A DNA stretch of 27,853 nt from assembly GCA_041598875.1 (NCBI GenBank), contig JBFHXP010000021.1, positions 1 to 27,853 of the forward strand, in the 5' to 3' direction. The stretch is from JAKITW01 sp041598875. GTDB taxonomy: Bacteria > Desulfobacterota > Desulfobulbia > Desulfobulbales > BM004. A program made the translations under genes and the position numbers. The first letter of the stretch is position 1. Each line of letters starts with the position of its first letter. Positions 16,061 to 23,349 of the stretch are shown here, in pieces. The notes beneath the pieces are model-generated. The model was not told the DNA's origin. It saw only the letters and a list, made by a program, of their open reading frames with translations, and did no database searches.

Positions 16061-16810
16061 ATGGCAGTGACACTTACCACACTGATTGAGGAGAAAAAAG
16101 ATCAGCTCGATAACCTCGAGAAACGGATCGGACATCACTTCAAAAACCGGGCATTGCTGATGCGCGCCCTGATTCACTCCTCCTTTGCCTTTGAAAAAGG
16201 GGAAATGGGCACGGACAACGAAACCCTGGAATTTCTGGGAGACGCGGTGCTCGATCTGGTGGTGGGCGCGCTTCTGATCCTGCGCTATCCCCAGCTCAAG
16301 GAGGGTGAACTGACCAGGCTCCGGGCCGCCCTGGTCAACGAGGGAGGGCTCGCCGGTCTGGCCCGGGAGATCAGCCTCGGCGAAGATATATGTCTTGGCA
16401 AGGGTGAAGATGCCACCCTGGGCCGGGAAAAGCCCTCCATTCTTTCCGGGTCATACGAGGCTCTGATCGGTGCGGTTTTTCTTGATGCGGGATATGATGC
16501 CACCGCTCAACTGGTTGAAAAGATCTTTGCTGGCCGGATCACGGGCAGACACGAGATACTGCTTGCCGTTGACGCCAAGAGCAGGCTCCAGGAAAAGGTC
16601 CAGGAGCGCTTTAACGAGGCGCCGACCTACACCGTGGAAAAAGAGGAGGGTCCGGCCCATAGCCGTATTTTCACGGTGGCGGTCCGTTTTCGGGAAAATA
16701 TCCTGGCCCAGGGCCGTGCCAGCAACAAAAAAGAGGCGGAACAACAGGCTGCGACAGCGGCGCTTGCCAATCTGGAGCAGCTTCTGCCCCCGGATGCGGT
16801 ACAGGAGTAA
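16061..16810 (+). CDS. rnc: Ribonuclease III
   Basis: This cleaves double-stranded RNA in rRNA maturation and mRNA turnover. It has 249 residues. The nuclease domain carries the signature NETLEFLGDAVLD at 53-65, giving Glu54, Glu57 and Asp61. A second acidic site lies at Glu133 in SYEALIGAVFLD. The E. coli metal ligand Asp114 aligns with Gly130 here, while the Glu117 equivalent is kept. A double-stranded RNA-binding domain fills about 170-242 (DAKSRLQEKVQE to KKEAEQQAATAALANLE). A 20-residue N-terminal extension is rich in Lys and Glu. The gene starts 87 bases from the divergent tRNA-Cys. The ribosome site is poor. The radical SAM gene follows after 3 bases. Confidence 0.94.
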   Translation: MAVTLTTLIEEKKDQLDNLEKRIGHHFKNRALLMRALIHSSFAFEKGEMGTDNETLEFLGDAVLDLVVGALLILRYPQLKEGELTRLRAALVNEGGLAGLAREISLGEDICLGKGEDATLGREKPSILSGSYEALIGAVFLDAGYDATAQLVEKIFAGRITGRHEILLAVDAKSRLQEKVQERFNEAPTYTVEKEEGPAHSRIFTVAVRFRENILAQGRASNKKEAEQQAATAALANLEQLLPPDAVQE

Positions 16811-16813
16811 ATC

Positions 16814-17893
16814 GTGTCTTCATCGCCATTGGTCATTCCCCTTTTCATCACCCACCGGGGATGCCCGCACCGCTGTATTTTCTGTGACCAGCACGCGATT
16901 ACCGCCATCGGGGCAGGGGAACCGGACCTTTCGCCTGCCGGGGCGAGGGAATCCATCGACCTCTGGCTGGCCAGGCCCCGGAAAGATCCGACCAGAAAGG
17001 TCCAGGTCGCCTTTTACGGCGGAAGCTTTACCGCCATGGCACCGGAGTACCAGCGGGAACTGCTCAACGCGGTTCAGCCCTATCTGAACGACGGTCGGAT
17101 TGCGGCAATCCGCCTTTCCACCCGCCCAGATGCGGTTGGCCCGGAGACCGTGGCCTTGCTCCGCGAAAATGGCGTAACGGTGGTGGAACTTGGGGTGCAA
17201 TCCCTGCAGGAAAAAGTACTTGCCGCGAGCAGGCGGGGACACACCGGAGCAGACGTTGCCCGCGCGGTATCCGCCCTTCGCCAGGCAGGGATGACTGTCG
17301 GAGTACAATTGATGATCGGCCTGCCCGGGGACACCACCGCAGACTTTATTGATACGGTGAAAAAAACCGTGGCCCTGGCCCCTGATTTTGTCCGCCTCTA
17401 CCCAACAGTGGTTTTGCAGAAAAGCGGACTTGCCGCCCTGGCCGCGGCGGGGAAATATACCCCGCTCACCCTGAACCGGGGGGTGGTCCTGGCAGGCCGC
17501 GCCAAAAAAATATTTGCCAGCAAATCTATACCGGTGGTCAGGATGGGGCTTCAGCCCTCGCTGGAACTGGAATCAAAAATCGTTGCCGGCGCCTATCATC
17601 CGGCATTCGGTGAACTGGTCATCTCCCGGCTTTTTTTCAAGACCGCCCGCCGGCTGCTGGCCGCAGCCCAAACCAGGCAGGGTATAACCGTTGCCCCGGA
17701 GGATGAGTCAGCCATGCGCGGCCAGAACAACAAAAATATCAAACGGCTGATCGGACTGGATTTCCTGGAAGAAAAAGGACTGAAAACCGTTCCGGGACAG
17801 CCCCGGTTCACGGTATCGCTCGCAGCTGACTCGACCTTCTTTGCCGATATTTTCTCAGATGCCGAAAATGGCTGTAATGCGCTAAAAATGTAG
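16814..17893 (+). CDS. Radical SAM protein, Elp3-like family
   Basis: A 4Fe-4S enzyme that cleaves S-adenosylmethionine to a radical. The cluster motif is Cys17-x3-Cys21-x2-Cys24 in GCPHRCIFC. It is followed by the YGGSFT motif, the VVELGVQSL strand and GLPGDT, all typical of the Elp3/MiaB-type radical SAM barrel. A C-terminal domain of about 110 residues resembles the Radical_SAM_C region of YhcC/Elp3-type proteins. There is no acetyltransferase domain, so it is not a full Elp3. The 359 residues start at GTG, with AGGAG six bases upstream inside the end of rnc. Tight coupling with rnc hints at RNA-related chemistry, but the substrate is unknown. Confidence 0.8.
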   Translation: MSSSPLVIPLFITHRGCPHRCIFCDQHAITAIGAGEPDLSPAGARESIDLWLARPRKDPTRKVQVAFYGGSFTAMAPEYQRELLNAVQPYLNDGRIAAIRLSTRPDAVGPETVALLRENGVTVVELGVQSLQEKVLAASRRGHTGADVARAVSALRQAGMTVGVQLMIGLPGDTTADFIDTVKKTVALAPDFVRLYPTVVLQKSGLAALAAAGKYTPLTLNRGVVLAGRAKKIFASKSIPVVRMGLQPSLELESKIVAGAYHPAFGELVISRLFFKTARRLLAAAQTRQGITVAPEDESAMRGQNNKNIKRLIGLDFLEEKGLKTVPGQPRFTVSLAADSTFFADIFSDAENGCNALKM

Positions 17894-17918
17894 CTCCATA
17901 ATTTAACAAAAACTTAAT

Positions 17919-17924
17919 TATACT
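17919..17924 (+). promoter_or_regulatory. -10 element placed for a leaderless ABC-F mRNA
   Basis: TATACT sits with only six bases (GAATAA) between it and the ATG at 17931, so transcription would begin at or beside the start codon. The 37-base gap is AT-rich and contains no Shine-Dalgarno sequence. A good -35 at the right distance is missing. Confidence 0.35.
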
Positions 17925-17930
17925 GAATAA

Positions 17931-19934
17931 ATGCTTAATATAAACAAACTTGATATTATCTATGGCGACAAACACCTCTTTCGCGAGGTCTCCGCCCGGA
18001 TCAACCCCAATGAGCGCATTGGCCTGGTAGGGGTGAACGGTGCCGGCAAGTCGACCCTGTTAAAAATCATCGCTGGCGAGATTGAGACCGACAGCGGGGT
18101 AGTCTCCCGGCCCCGGACCTTTTCCGTGGCCTACCTTCCCCAGGAGGCCAGCGCCCTGACCTCGGACCGCACCATCTACCAGGAGGCGGAGACCGCGTTT
18201 GCCGAGGCCCTGGTCCTGCAGGCCGACCTGGAGCGGGTCAACAAGGAGCTTGCCGCCATTGACCCGGAAAGTTCCACCTTTGCCGCCCTTTTGCGGGAAC
18301 AGGGTGAACTGCAGCACCGACTTGACGGCATTGACATCTACCGGGTCCGCTCTCAGATCGAGCAGATCCTGATTGGACTGGGGTTTTCCGAAAAAGACTT
18401 CGACCGGCCCAGCACCTCCTTGAGCGGCGGCTGGCTCATGAGGCTGATGCTCGCCAAACTTCTTCTCGCCCGGCCCTCTCTGCTTCTGCTCGACGAGCCC
18501 ACCAACCACCTGGATCTCGATTCCCTGACCTGGATCGAATCCTTCCTGACAACCTATGACGGCGGCATGGTCATTATCTCCCATGACCGCACCTTTCTCG
18601 ACAAGACCACATCCATGACCTGGGAAATCTCCCTGGGCCGTCTCACCACCTACAAGGGAAATTATTCCAGGTACGTGCAAGAAAAGGCAGTGCGCCTGGA
18701 AGTGGAGCGGGCCGCCTATGACAACCAGCAGGCCCAGATCAAGCAGACCATGCGATTTGTCCAGCGTTTCCGGGCAAAATCAACCAAGGCCAAGCAGGTC
18801 CAGAGCCGGGTCAAGCAGCTGGCTAAAATTGAACGGATCGAGCTGTCGGAAAGCGAGCAGGGGGTCTCTTTCCGCTTCCCCCCGGCTGCTCCCTGCGGTC
18901 GCGATGTGCTCACCGTGGAGGGCGCAAACAAGTGTTTTGGCGACATTGAGGTCTTCCGTGATCTCACCTTTGCCATGCAGCGGGGTGACAAGCTGGCAGT
19001 GGTCGGGGTAAACGGCGCGGGAAAATCAACCCTGATGAAGATTCTGGCCGGTCTTCTCCAGCCCGACAGCGGCACGGTACGAACCGGCCACAATGTGACC
19101 CTTTCTTATTTCGGCCAGCACCAGGCCCAGGAACTTCCCCACGACTATACGGTGCTTGAAACCGTGGCCGCCGCGGCAGGCGACATGAACGTGACCCAGG
19201 TGCGGTCGCTTCTCGGCGCGTTTCTTTTCCGGGGCGAGGAGGTGGACAAAAAGGTCCGGGTCCTCTCCGGCGGAGAGAAAAGCAGGGTCGCCCTTGCCAA
19301 AATGATCGTCACCCCGGCAAATCTCCTGGTGCTCGACGAGCCGACCAACCATCTGGACATGAACTCCCAGGATGTGCTGCAGGAGGCGATGCTCCAGTAT
19401 GACGGCGCGATTATCGTGGTCTCCCACAATCGATTTTTCGTCAATCGGTTCGTCAACAAGGTCCTGGAAATAAAAAAAGGCCGGGCCTCGCTCTTTGAGG
19501 GCAATATCGACGATTATCTGGCCAAGCTCGAGGAAGAGAAGGCGCTTCTTGTTAAGGAGGAAAAACCAGCGGACAGAAAGAGCGAGACCGCTCCGCCTCC
19601 TCTTCAGTCAAATCAGCCCAGGGGCAAGGAGTCGCGAAAAATTCAGGCCCAGCTCCGGCAGGAGAAATCGAGGAAAATCGCCCCACACCGCCGGGCGGTG
19701 GAAACGGTGGAAGCGGAAATCGAAAGGCTTGAGGCGAAAAAGACCGAACTTGAACAGAAACTTGCTGACCCGGAACTCTACCAAGACCAGTCCGCCTTTG
19801 CCGACTGCAGTCGGGAATACCGTAAAATCGAGGAGCGCCTGGACCGCAGTTACCATAAATGGGAAAGCGCCCAGGCAGAGATCGAGAAGATCGACGCGGA
19901 GTTTGCCGGCCAGCTGGAGGGGCTATTGCAGTGA
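17931..19934 (+). CDS. ABC-F family ATPase, YheS/Uup-like
   Basis: A cytosolic twin-ATPase of the ABC-F class, whose studied members bind the ribosomal E site. It has 667 residues and no membrane segment. The first nucleotide-binding domain has Walker A GVNGAGKST at 34-42, signature LSGGW and Walker B with LLLLDEPTNHLD. The inter-domain linker with RFRAKSTKAKQVQSR is typical of ABC-F proteins. The second domain has its Walker A near 359-366, signature LSGGEK and LLVLDEPTNHLD. Its switch reads SHNRFF where SHDRFF is usual; the histidine is kept. The C-terminal 110 residues form a basic, Lys/Glu-rich coiled coil with an ADPELYQDQS stretch that matches the YheS-type tail. It overlaps the convergent pyrF by 12 bases. 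The subfamily name is an inference. Confidence 0.9.
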   Translation: MLNINKLDIIYGDKHLFREVSARINPNERIGLVGVNGAGKSTLLKIIAGEIETDSGVVSRPRTFSVAYLPQEASALTSDRTIYQEAETAFAEALVLQADLERVNKELAAIDPESSTFAALLREQGELQHRLDGIDIYRVRSQIEQILIGLGFSEKDFDRPSTSLSGGWLMRLMLAKLLLARPSLLLLDEPTNHLDLDSLTWIESFLTTYDGGMVIISHDRTFLDKTTSMTWEISLGRLTTYKGNYSRYVQEKAVRLEVERAAYDNQQAQIKQTMRFVQRFRAKSTKAKQVQSRVKQLAKIERIELSESEQGVSFRFPPAAPCGRDVLTVEGANKCFGDIEVFRDLTFAMQRGDKLAVVGVNGAGKSTLMKILAGLLQPDSGTVRTGHNVTLSYFGQHQAQELPHDYTVLETVAAAAGDMNVTQVRSLLGAFLFRGEEVDKKVRVLSGGEKSRVALAKMIVTPANLLVLDEPTNHLDMNSQDVLQEAMLQYDGAIIVVSHNRFFVNRFVNKVLEIKKGRASLFEGNIDDYLAKLEEEKALLVKEEKPADRKSETAPPPLQSNQPRGKESRKIQAQLRQEKSRKIAPHRRAVETVEAEIERLEAKKTELEQKLADPELYQDQSAFADCSREYRKIEERLDRSYHKWESAQAEIEKIDAEFAGQLEGLLQ

Positions 19935-20624
19935 TGCGGCAATATCATCCTGCATCGCGGCAATCACTGCCAACGGATCAGATGACTTGGAAATAGGCCG
20001 GCCAACCACCACATGGTCAGCGCCGCCTCCGATCGCCCAGCCCGGGGTGACGATCCGCTTCTGGTCGTCATTGCTCTCGTCGGCAAGGCGAATGCCAGGG
20101 GTGACGATAAGTCCATTTTTACCCAGTACCTTGCGGATCGAGCCCGCCTCCAGCCCCGAGGCAACCACCCCGTCACAACCAAGTTCCAGCGCCCTTCTCG
20201 CCCGGAAGGAAACAAGGTCAGCGATGGAGCCGATCATGCCCATGGCCCGCATATCCTCCTCGCCGAAACTGGTCAGCACGGTCACTGCCAGTATTTTCAC
20301 ATCATCCTTTGCCTCCACCGCAGCCCGGACAATAGGGTCATTGCCATGAACCGTGGCCAGAGAGACCCCCCGGTTGTTGAGCTGCCCGACCGCCAGCCTG
20401 ACCGTCTCCGGGATATCAAAAAATTTAAGATCAAGCATCACCTTATGGCCGCGGTCGGCAAGCCAGTCAACTATGGAAAAACCGCAGGCGAGAAACAGCT
20501 GCAGCCCGACCTTGTAATAGCCCAGGCTGGACTCGGTCCGCTTCACCAACTCCCTGGCCTGATCAAAATCAGGGACATCTAGGGCAAGAATGATTCTTTC
20601 TCTTAAGGGAATATCTTTTGACAT
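19923..20624 (-). CDS. pyrF: Orotidine-5'-phosphate decarboxylase
   Basis: This converts OMP to UMP, the last step of UMP synthesis. The 233 residues form a TIM barrel with the N-terminal ILALDVPD strand, Lys38 in YYKVGLQLF, the catalytic DLKFFDIPETV (Asp65, Lys67, Asp70), a middle VTVLTS strand, the TPGIRL loop and the C-terminal GADHVVVGRPI phosphate-binding region. It starts at ATG 20624, with AGGT 9 bases upstream. It is the last gene of a minus-strand group. The ABC-F gene converges on it with a 12-base overlap, so no separate terminator exists between them. A palindrome lies 31-49 bases upstream. It ends with TAG. Confidence 0.95.
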   Translation of the reverse strand: MSKDIPLRERIILALDVPDFDQARELVKRTESSLGYYKVGLQLFLACGFSIVDWLADRGHKVMLDLKFFDIPETVRLAVGQLNNRGVSLATVHGNDPIVRAAVEAKDDVKILAVTVLTSFGEEDMRAMGMIGSIADLVSFRARRALELGCDGVVASGLEAGSIRKVLGKNGLIVTPGIRLADESNDDQKRIVTPGWAIGGGADHVVVGRPISKSSDPLAVIAAMQDDIAASLQ

Positions 20625-20654
20625 GGCTCTACCTGGATAAATTTATCTGTCCGG

Positions 20655-20673
20655 GGCATATATCATATATGCC
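20655..20673 (-). promoter_or_regulatory. Perfect palindrome overlapping a possible pyrF promoter
   Basis: GGCATATAT-C-ATATATGCC (plus strand) is a perfect 9+1+9 dyad. On the minus strand it contains TATGAT, a good -10 candidate. Only a poor -35 (TTCGCT) stands 17 bases upstream. A dimeric repressor site over the -10 is one reading; a chance AT-rich dyad is the other. Confidence 0.35.
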
Positions 20674-20724
20674 GGGATTGAGGAAGCGAAGGGACCCAAA
20701 CCAAGGGAAGGGGGATCCGAGCCC

Positions 20725-20922
20725 TTACCGCCTGTTGAGGTTACAGCCGGCTGTCTGGCTGATCGCGGTATCGAGGTTACTAAAAAACCGCACAGCCTCA
20801 TCGTTTCCCGGACTGCGCCCAAGTTGGCCTTCATAAAGGGAATAAAGCTTGGTCAGGACGTGCAGCAGCTCCTCCTCGGGTATTTCGCCAAGTTCGTTCC
20901 AGAGATCACCGGGGCTCTTCAT
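20725..20922 (-). CDS. Small protein of unknown function, 65 residues
   Basis: I do not recognise this protein. It is predicted to be soluble and mostly helical: an acidic helix (ELGEIPEEELLHVLTKLYSLY, broken after GEI) is followed by a Gly-Pro-Asn turn (GRSPGND), then a second helix (EAVRFFSNLDTAIS) and a polar tail ending CNLNRR. The pattern of two amphipathic helices with a turn looks like a small repeat-type or adaptor fold. The ATG at 20922 has GAGGA seven bases upstream. A GTG at 20964 would add 14 residues but has no ribosome site. It reads in the same direction as pyrF, 100 bases upstream, and 51 bases after the interrupted rhodanese-like frame. Confidence 0.65.
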   Translation of the reverse strand: MKSPGDLWNELGEIPEEELLHVLTKLYSLYEGQLGRSPGNDEAVRFFSNLDTAISQTAGCNLNRR

Positions 20923-20973
20923 CCAGGAATCCTCACATATTTTTTCATCACATCCACCGGACACGCAACAGGG

Positions 20974-21273
20974 TTATCTGGTTAAAAGAAAACCCTCCTC
21001 AATCATCCGCACCATGGAGATCGGGAGAACGCTGAACTCAGTGCATCCGTATCGGGCAAGGACTTTCTGCGCCTCCCGGACCCGCACCCCTGATCGGCAA
21101 TGGAGATATATCTTTTTCTAATCAAAGTTGATCATCATCTCCTCCGGACTCTGATATTGGTATTCTTCCCGGTTATAATACCACTCTACCCCGGAGTGAT
21201 CCAGAGTGAAAAGAAAAAGATCAAAACACCTCTGCCATAAAGCTGTTGACCGGGTAGTTGCTCCCGGATACAT
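20974..21273 (-). pseudogene. Rhodanese-like small protein interrupted by an in-frame amber codon
   Basis: One minus-strand frame runs from ATG 21273 (AGGG six bases upstream) for 51 codons. It hits TAG at 21118-21120, then stays open for 47 more codons to TAA at 20974. The part after TAG begins KKIYLHCRSGVR. CRSGxR is the active-site loop of rhodanese-fold proteins, here followed by the expected helix (VREAQKVLARYG) and strand (EFSVLP). The part before TAG ends SPEEMMINFD, which reads as the helix that normally precedes the active-site strand. The coding sense therefore seems continuous across the stop. No start codon suits a separate downstream gene. Possible causes are a recent nonsense mutation, a sequencing error or read-through. 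The first 50 codons are less convincing than the last 47. Confidence 0.42.
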
Positions 21274-21274
21274 T
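21246..21274 (+). promoter_or_regulatory. Probable promoter of the amidohydrolase gene
   Basis: TTGACC (21246-21251) and TACATT (21269-21274) are 17 bases apart. Transcription would begin near 21281, about 35 bases before the start codon. The -10 overlaps the ATG of the divergent rhodanese-like frame. Confidence 0.45.
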
Positions 21275-21315
21275 TGGTGCCCTGATGACCACCTTTTTAT
21301 GGATGCCGCCGACCC

Positions 21316-22116
21316 ATGACCGGATACGTTGATTTTCACACCCACGCATTTCCCGACTCCCTGGCGCAGGTTGCCATTCCCTTTCTTGAAAAAGAGGGCG
21401 ATGTCACGGCTCACCTGAATGGCACGACCTCCGCCCTGCTCGCCTCCATGGACCAGGCGGATATTGCGGTCAGCATCGTCGGCTCCATTGCCACCAGAGT
21501 CGGCCAGTTCACCCCCATTCTCACCTGGTCCGAAGCAATCCGAAGCGACCGGCTTGTTCCCTTTCCCTCATTTCATCCCGATGACCCGGCAGCCCTTGCC
21601 CGAATAGATCAAATCAGCGCGAAAAAATTCAAAGGGGTAAAACTCCACCCCTATTACCAGCAGTTTGTCCTTGATGAAGAGCGGATGCTGCCCCTGTATG
21701 AGAGGTTGTGTGAAAAGGGACTCATCGTTCTGATGCATACCGGTTTTGATATCGCCTTTCCCAGGGATCCCATTGCCTCACCGCCACGATTCGTGCGGGT
21801 CATGGAACGCTTTCCCGAACTGAAGCTGATCGCCTCCCATCTCGGGGCCTGGGAACAGTGGGAGGAGGTCAATGAACTGATTGCCGGCCGGCCCTTCTTT
21901 ATGGATATTTCCTATACCCTGGACCAGATCGACCGCGAACTGGCCCGGGAAATTTTAGAAAGGCATCCGGCGGATTTTTTGCTGTTTGGCTCCGACTCGC
22001 CCTGGTCGGGCCAGCGGGAAACCATTGATCTTCTCAGAGGCTTTGGGCTGGGAGAGGAAAAAGAGCGGAAAATTCTCCGGGACAACGGGCTCAGGCTGCT
22101 CAACCCGGTTGGTTGA
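21316..22116 (+). CDS. Amidohydrolase-2 family metal-dependent hydrolase
   Basis: A TIM-barrel metal enzyme of the amidohydrolase-2 type (hydrolase or decarboxylase). It has 266 residues. Metal and active-site positions can be read as His8-x-His10 in DFHTH, His111 in KLHPYYQQF, His141 in MHTG, His175 in SHLG and Asp227 in GSDSPW. The GVKLHP and DISYT segments are common in this family. The substrate is not evident: members act on aromatic carboxylates, lactones and amides. It stands alone on the plus strand between two minus-strand groups and has its own promoter candidate. It overlaps the convergent lptC by 17 bases, and no clear Shine-Dalgarno sequence precedes ATG. Confidence 0.8.
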   Translation: MTGYVDFHTHAFPDSLAQVAIPFLEKEGDVTAHLNGTTSALLASMDQADIAVSIVGSIATRVGQFTPILTWSEAIRSDRLVPFPSFHPDDPAALARIDQISAKKFKGVKLHPYYQQFVLDEERMLPLYERLCEKGLIVLMHTGFDIAFPRDPIASPPRFVRVMERFPELKLIASHLGAWEQWEEVNELIAGRPFFMDISYTLDQIDRELAREILERHPADFLLFGSDSPWSGQRETIDLLRGFGLGEEKERKILRDNGLRLLNPVG

Positions 22117-22678
22117 TCCGGCAGACAACCCTGCCCTCAACAACAACCTTCCCGGTGGTAATATCGTAGCGGAGCTGCTCGCCGGAGACTCGAAACCGGC
22201 CGGACTCCACGGTTACACCATTTTCACCAATGAGCTGATTGTTTTTCTCCAGATACCGGAGAGTCTGGGTGCGGGCCGTGTAGCCGCGCTCGGTGGCAAT
22301 AACAACATTATCATTCACCGTGAGTTCCTGCAGGTCACTGCGATAGCGACCCTGTTCGCCGGTAATCCTCGCCGACTGGCGCCCTTCATCCCCGAAAAAA
22401 TGGGCGTCAACCTCTTCCAGGCGCAGGTCTTCCTCAGAGCCCGCGGTATAGAGCTGCCGGGCCTTGACCTGCCACTGCTGCCGGCCCTTATTGGCCAGAT
22501 TGAAAACTATATGATCAAGGGAAAAATTCTTTCCCATCGCCTGCAACGTCTGACCGGCATCGCCTGCCCCGTCTGTCCGGGGAGTAAGAAATGCTGTAAA
22601 CGGAGACCACCAGACCGGGGCGGAGAGAATACACAGCAGAGGAATAATCCAGAAATAGTGCCGGGAAGCTATTTTCAC
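22100..22678 (-). CDS. lptC: LPS export protein LptC-like
   Basis: A bitopic inner-membrane protein of the Lpt bridge that passes lipopolysaccharide from LptBFG to LptA. It has 192 residues. A single hydrophobic helix lies at about 8-28, followed by a periplasmic beta-jellyroll with repeated short strands (NFSLDHIVFNL, QLYTAG, LRLEEVDAHFF, RITGEQGRY, LTVNDNVVIAT, VTVESGRFRVSGEQL). The start is GTG, overlapping the kdsC stop as GTGA, so the two are translationally coupled. Family identity rests on the fold pattern, length and the kdsC neighbour, since LptC sequences are weakly conserved. The usual next genes lptA, lptB and rpoN are absent; a convergent amidohydrolase follows. Confidence 0.78.
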   Translation of the reverse strand: MKIASRHYFWIIPLLCILSAPVWWSPFTAFLTPRTDGAGDAGQTLQAMGKNFSLDHIVFNLANKGRQQWQVKARQLYTAGSEEDLRLEEVDAHFFGDEGRQSARITGEQGRYRSDLQELTVNDNVVIATERGYTARTQTLRYLEKNNQLIGENGVTVESGRFRVSGEQLRYDITTGKVVVEGRVVCRINQPG

Positions 22679-23337
22679 GACTGCTCCCCACGGGCGAGAT
22701 ACAGGGCCAGCAACTCCCGGTGCACCCCCTTGGCCTCGAGGATGAGATCGCAGAGTTCGCGCACCGCGCCATAACCACCCTTATTTTCAGAAATAAAATG
22801 AGCACGTTGCTTGACCTCGGCCGCACCGTCAACAACCGTGGCTGCCAGCCCGACCCGGGTGATAAGCGGCAGGTCGAGCCAGTCATCACCCATATATGCC
22901 ACCTCAACCGGCGAAAGGGAGAGTTCGATGAGTAGTTTCTGAAAAATTTCCAGTTTGTTCCGCGCCTTCTGAAAGACATGTTTCAGCTTGAGGTCATCGG
23001 CTCGCCTGGCAACCGCCTTTGAGCTTCTCGCGGTGATCAACCCCACCTCGACCCCGGCCTCCTGAAGAATCCTGAGACCGAAACCGTCCCGGGTATGAAA
23101 GGATTTTATCTCATTGCCGTCATCGGTATAGGTGATGGTGCCGTCGGTGAGCACCCCGTCCACATCAAGCAGCAGCAGTTTTATTGGCCGGGCCCGGGGA
23201 TAGAGGGCCTGCCACTGGGGAGTGCGGGCCACCGGCTCCTGCCGCCTGCGGGCCTTTTCCCGCAGGGCCTCGGTTACTTCACAATCTGAGGGATAGGGAG
23301 AATTTGCAGGAGGGCAGGAGTCATTTGCAGAACCCAT
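22675..23337 (-). CDS. kdsC: 3-deoxy-D-manno-octulosonate 8-phosphate phosphatase
   Basis: A HAD-superfamily phosphatase that removes phosphate from KDO-8-phosphate. The 220 residues include motif I DVDGVLTDG at 58-66 (nucleophile Asp58, acid/base Asp60), motif II in LITARSS, a lysine in FQKARNK and motif IV GDDWLDLPL. KdsC lacks a cap domain, as here, and acts as a tetramer. About 50 residues precede the catalytic core, longer than in E. coli (188 residues total). The segment is polar and basic (EKARRRQEPVAR). ATG 23337 is supported by GAGGAG eight bases upstream, which overlaps the end of kdsA, so the extension is probably translated. It lies 12 bases after kdsA and is coupled to lptC. Confidence 0.9.
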   Translation of the reverse strand: MGSANDSCPPANSPYPSDCEVTEALREKARRRQEPVARTPQWQALYPRARPIKLLLLDVDGVLTDGTITYTDDGNEIKSFHTRDGFGLRILQEAGVEVGLITARSSKAVARRADDLKLKHVFQKARNKLEIFQKLLIELSLSPVEVAYMGDDWLDLPLITRVGLAATVVDGAAEVKQRAHFISENKGGYGAVRELCDLILEAKGVHRELLALYLARGEQS

Positions 23338-23349
23338 GGCACAGTCTCC

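Noticed and set aside
20974..21273. UAG as a sense codon (pyrrolysine or other recoding) to explain the amber in the rhodanese-like frame
   Set aside because: UAG ends at least seven apparently normal genes in this window (the first partial gene, birA, prfB, dgt, nadC, the radical SAM gene and pyrF), so genome-wide recoding is unlikely.
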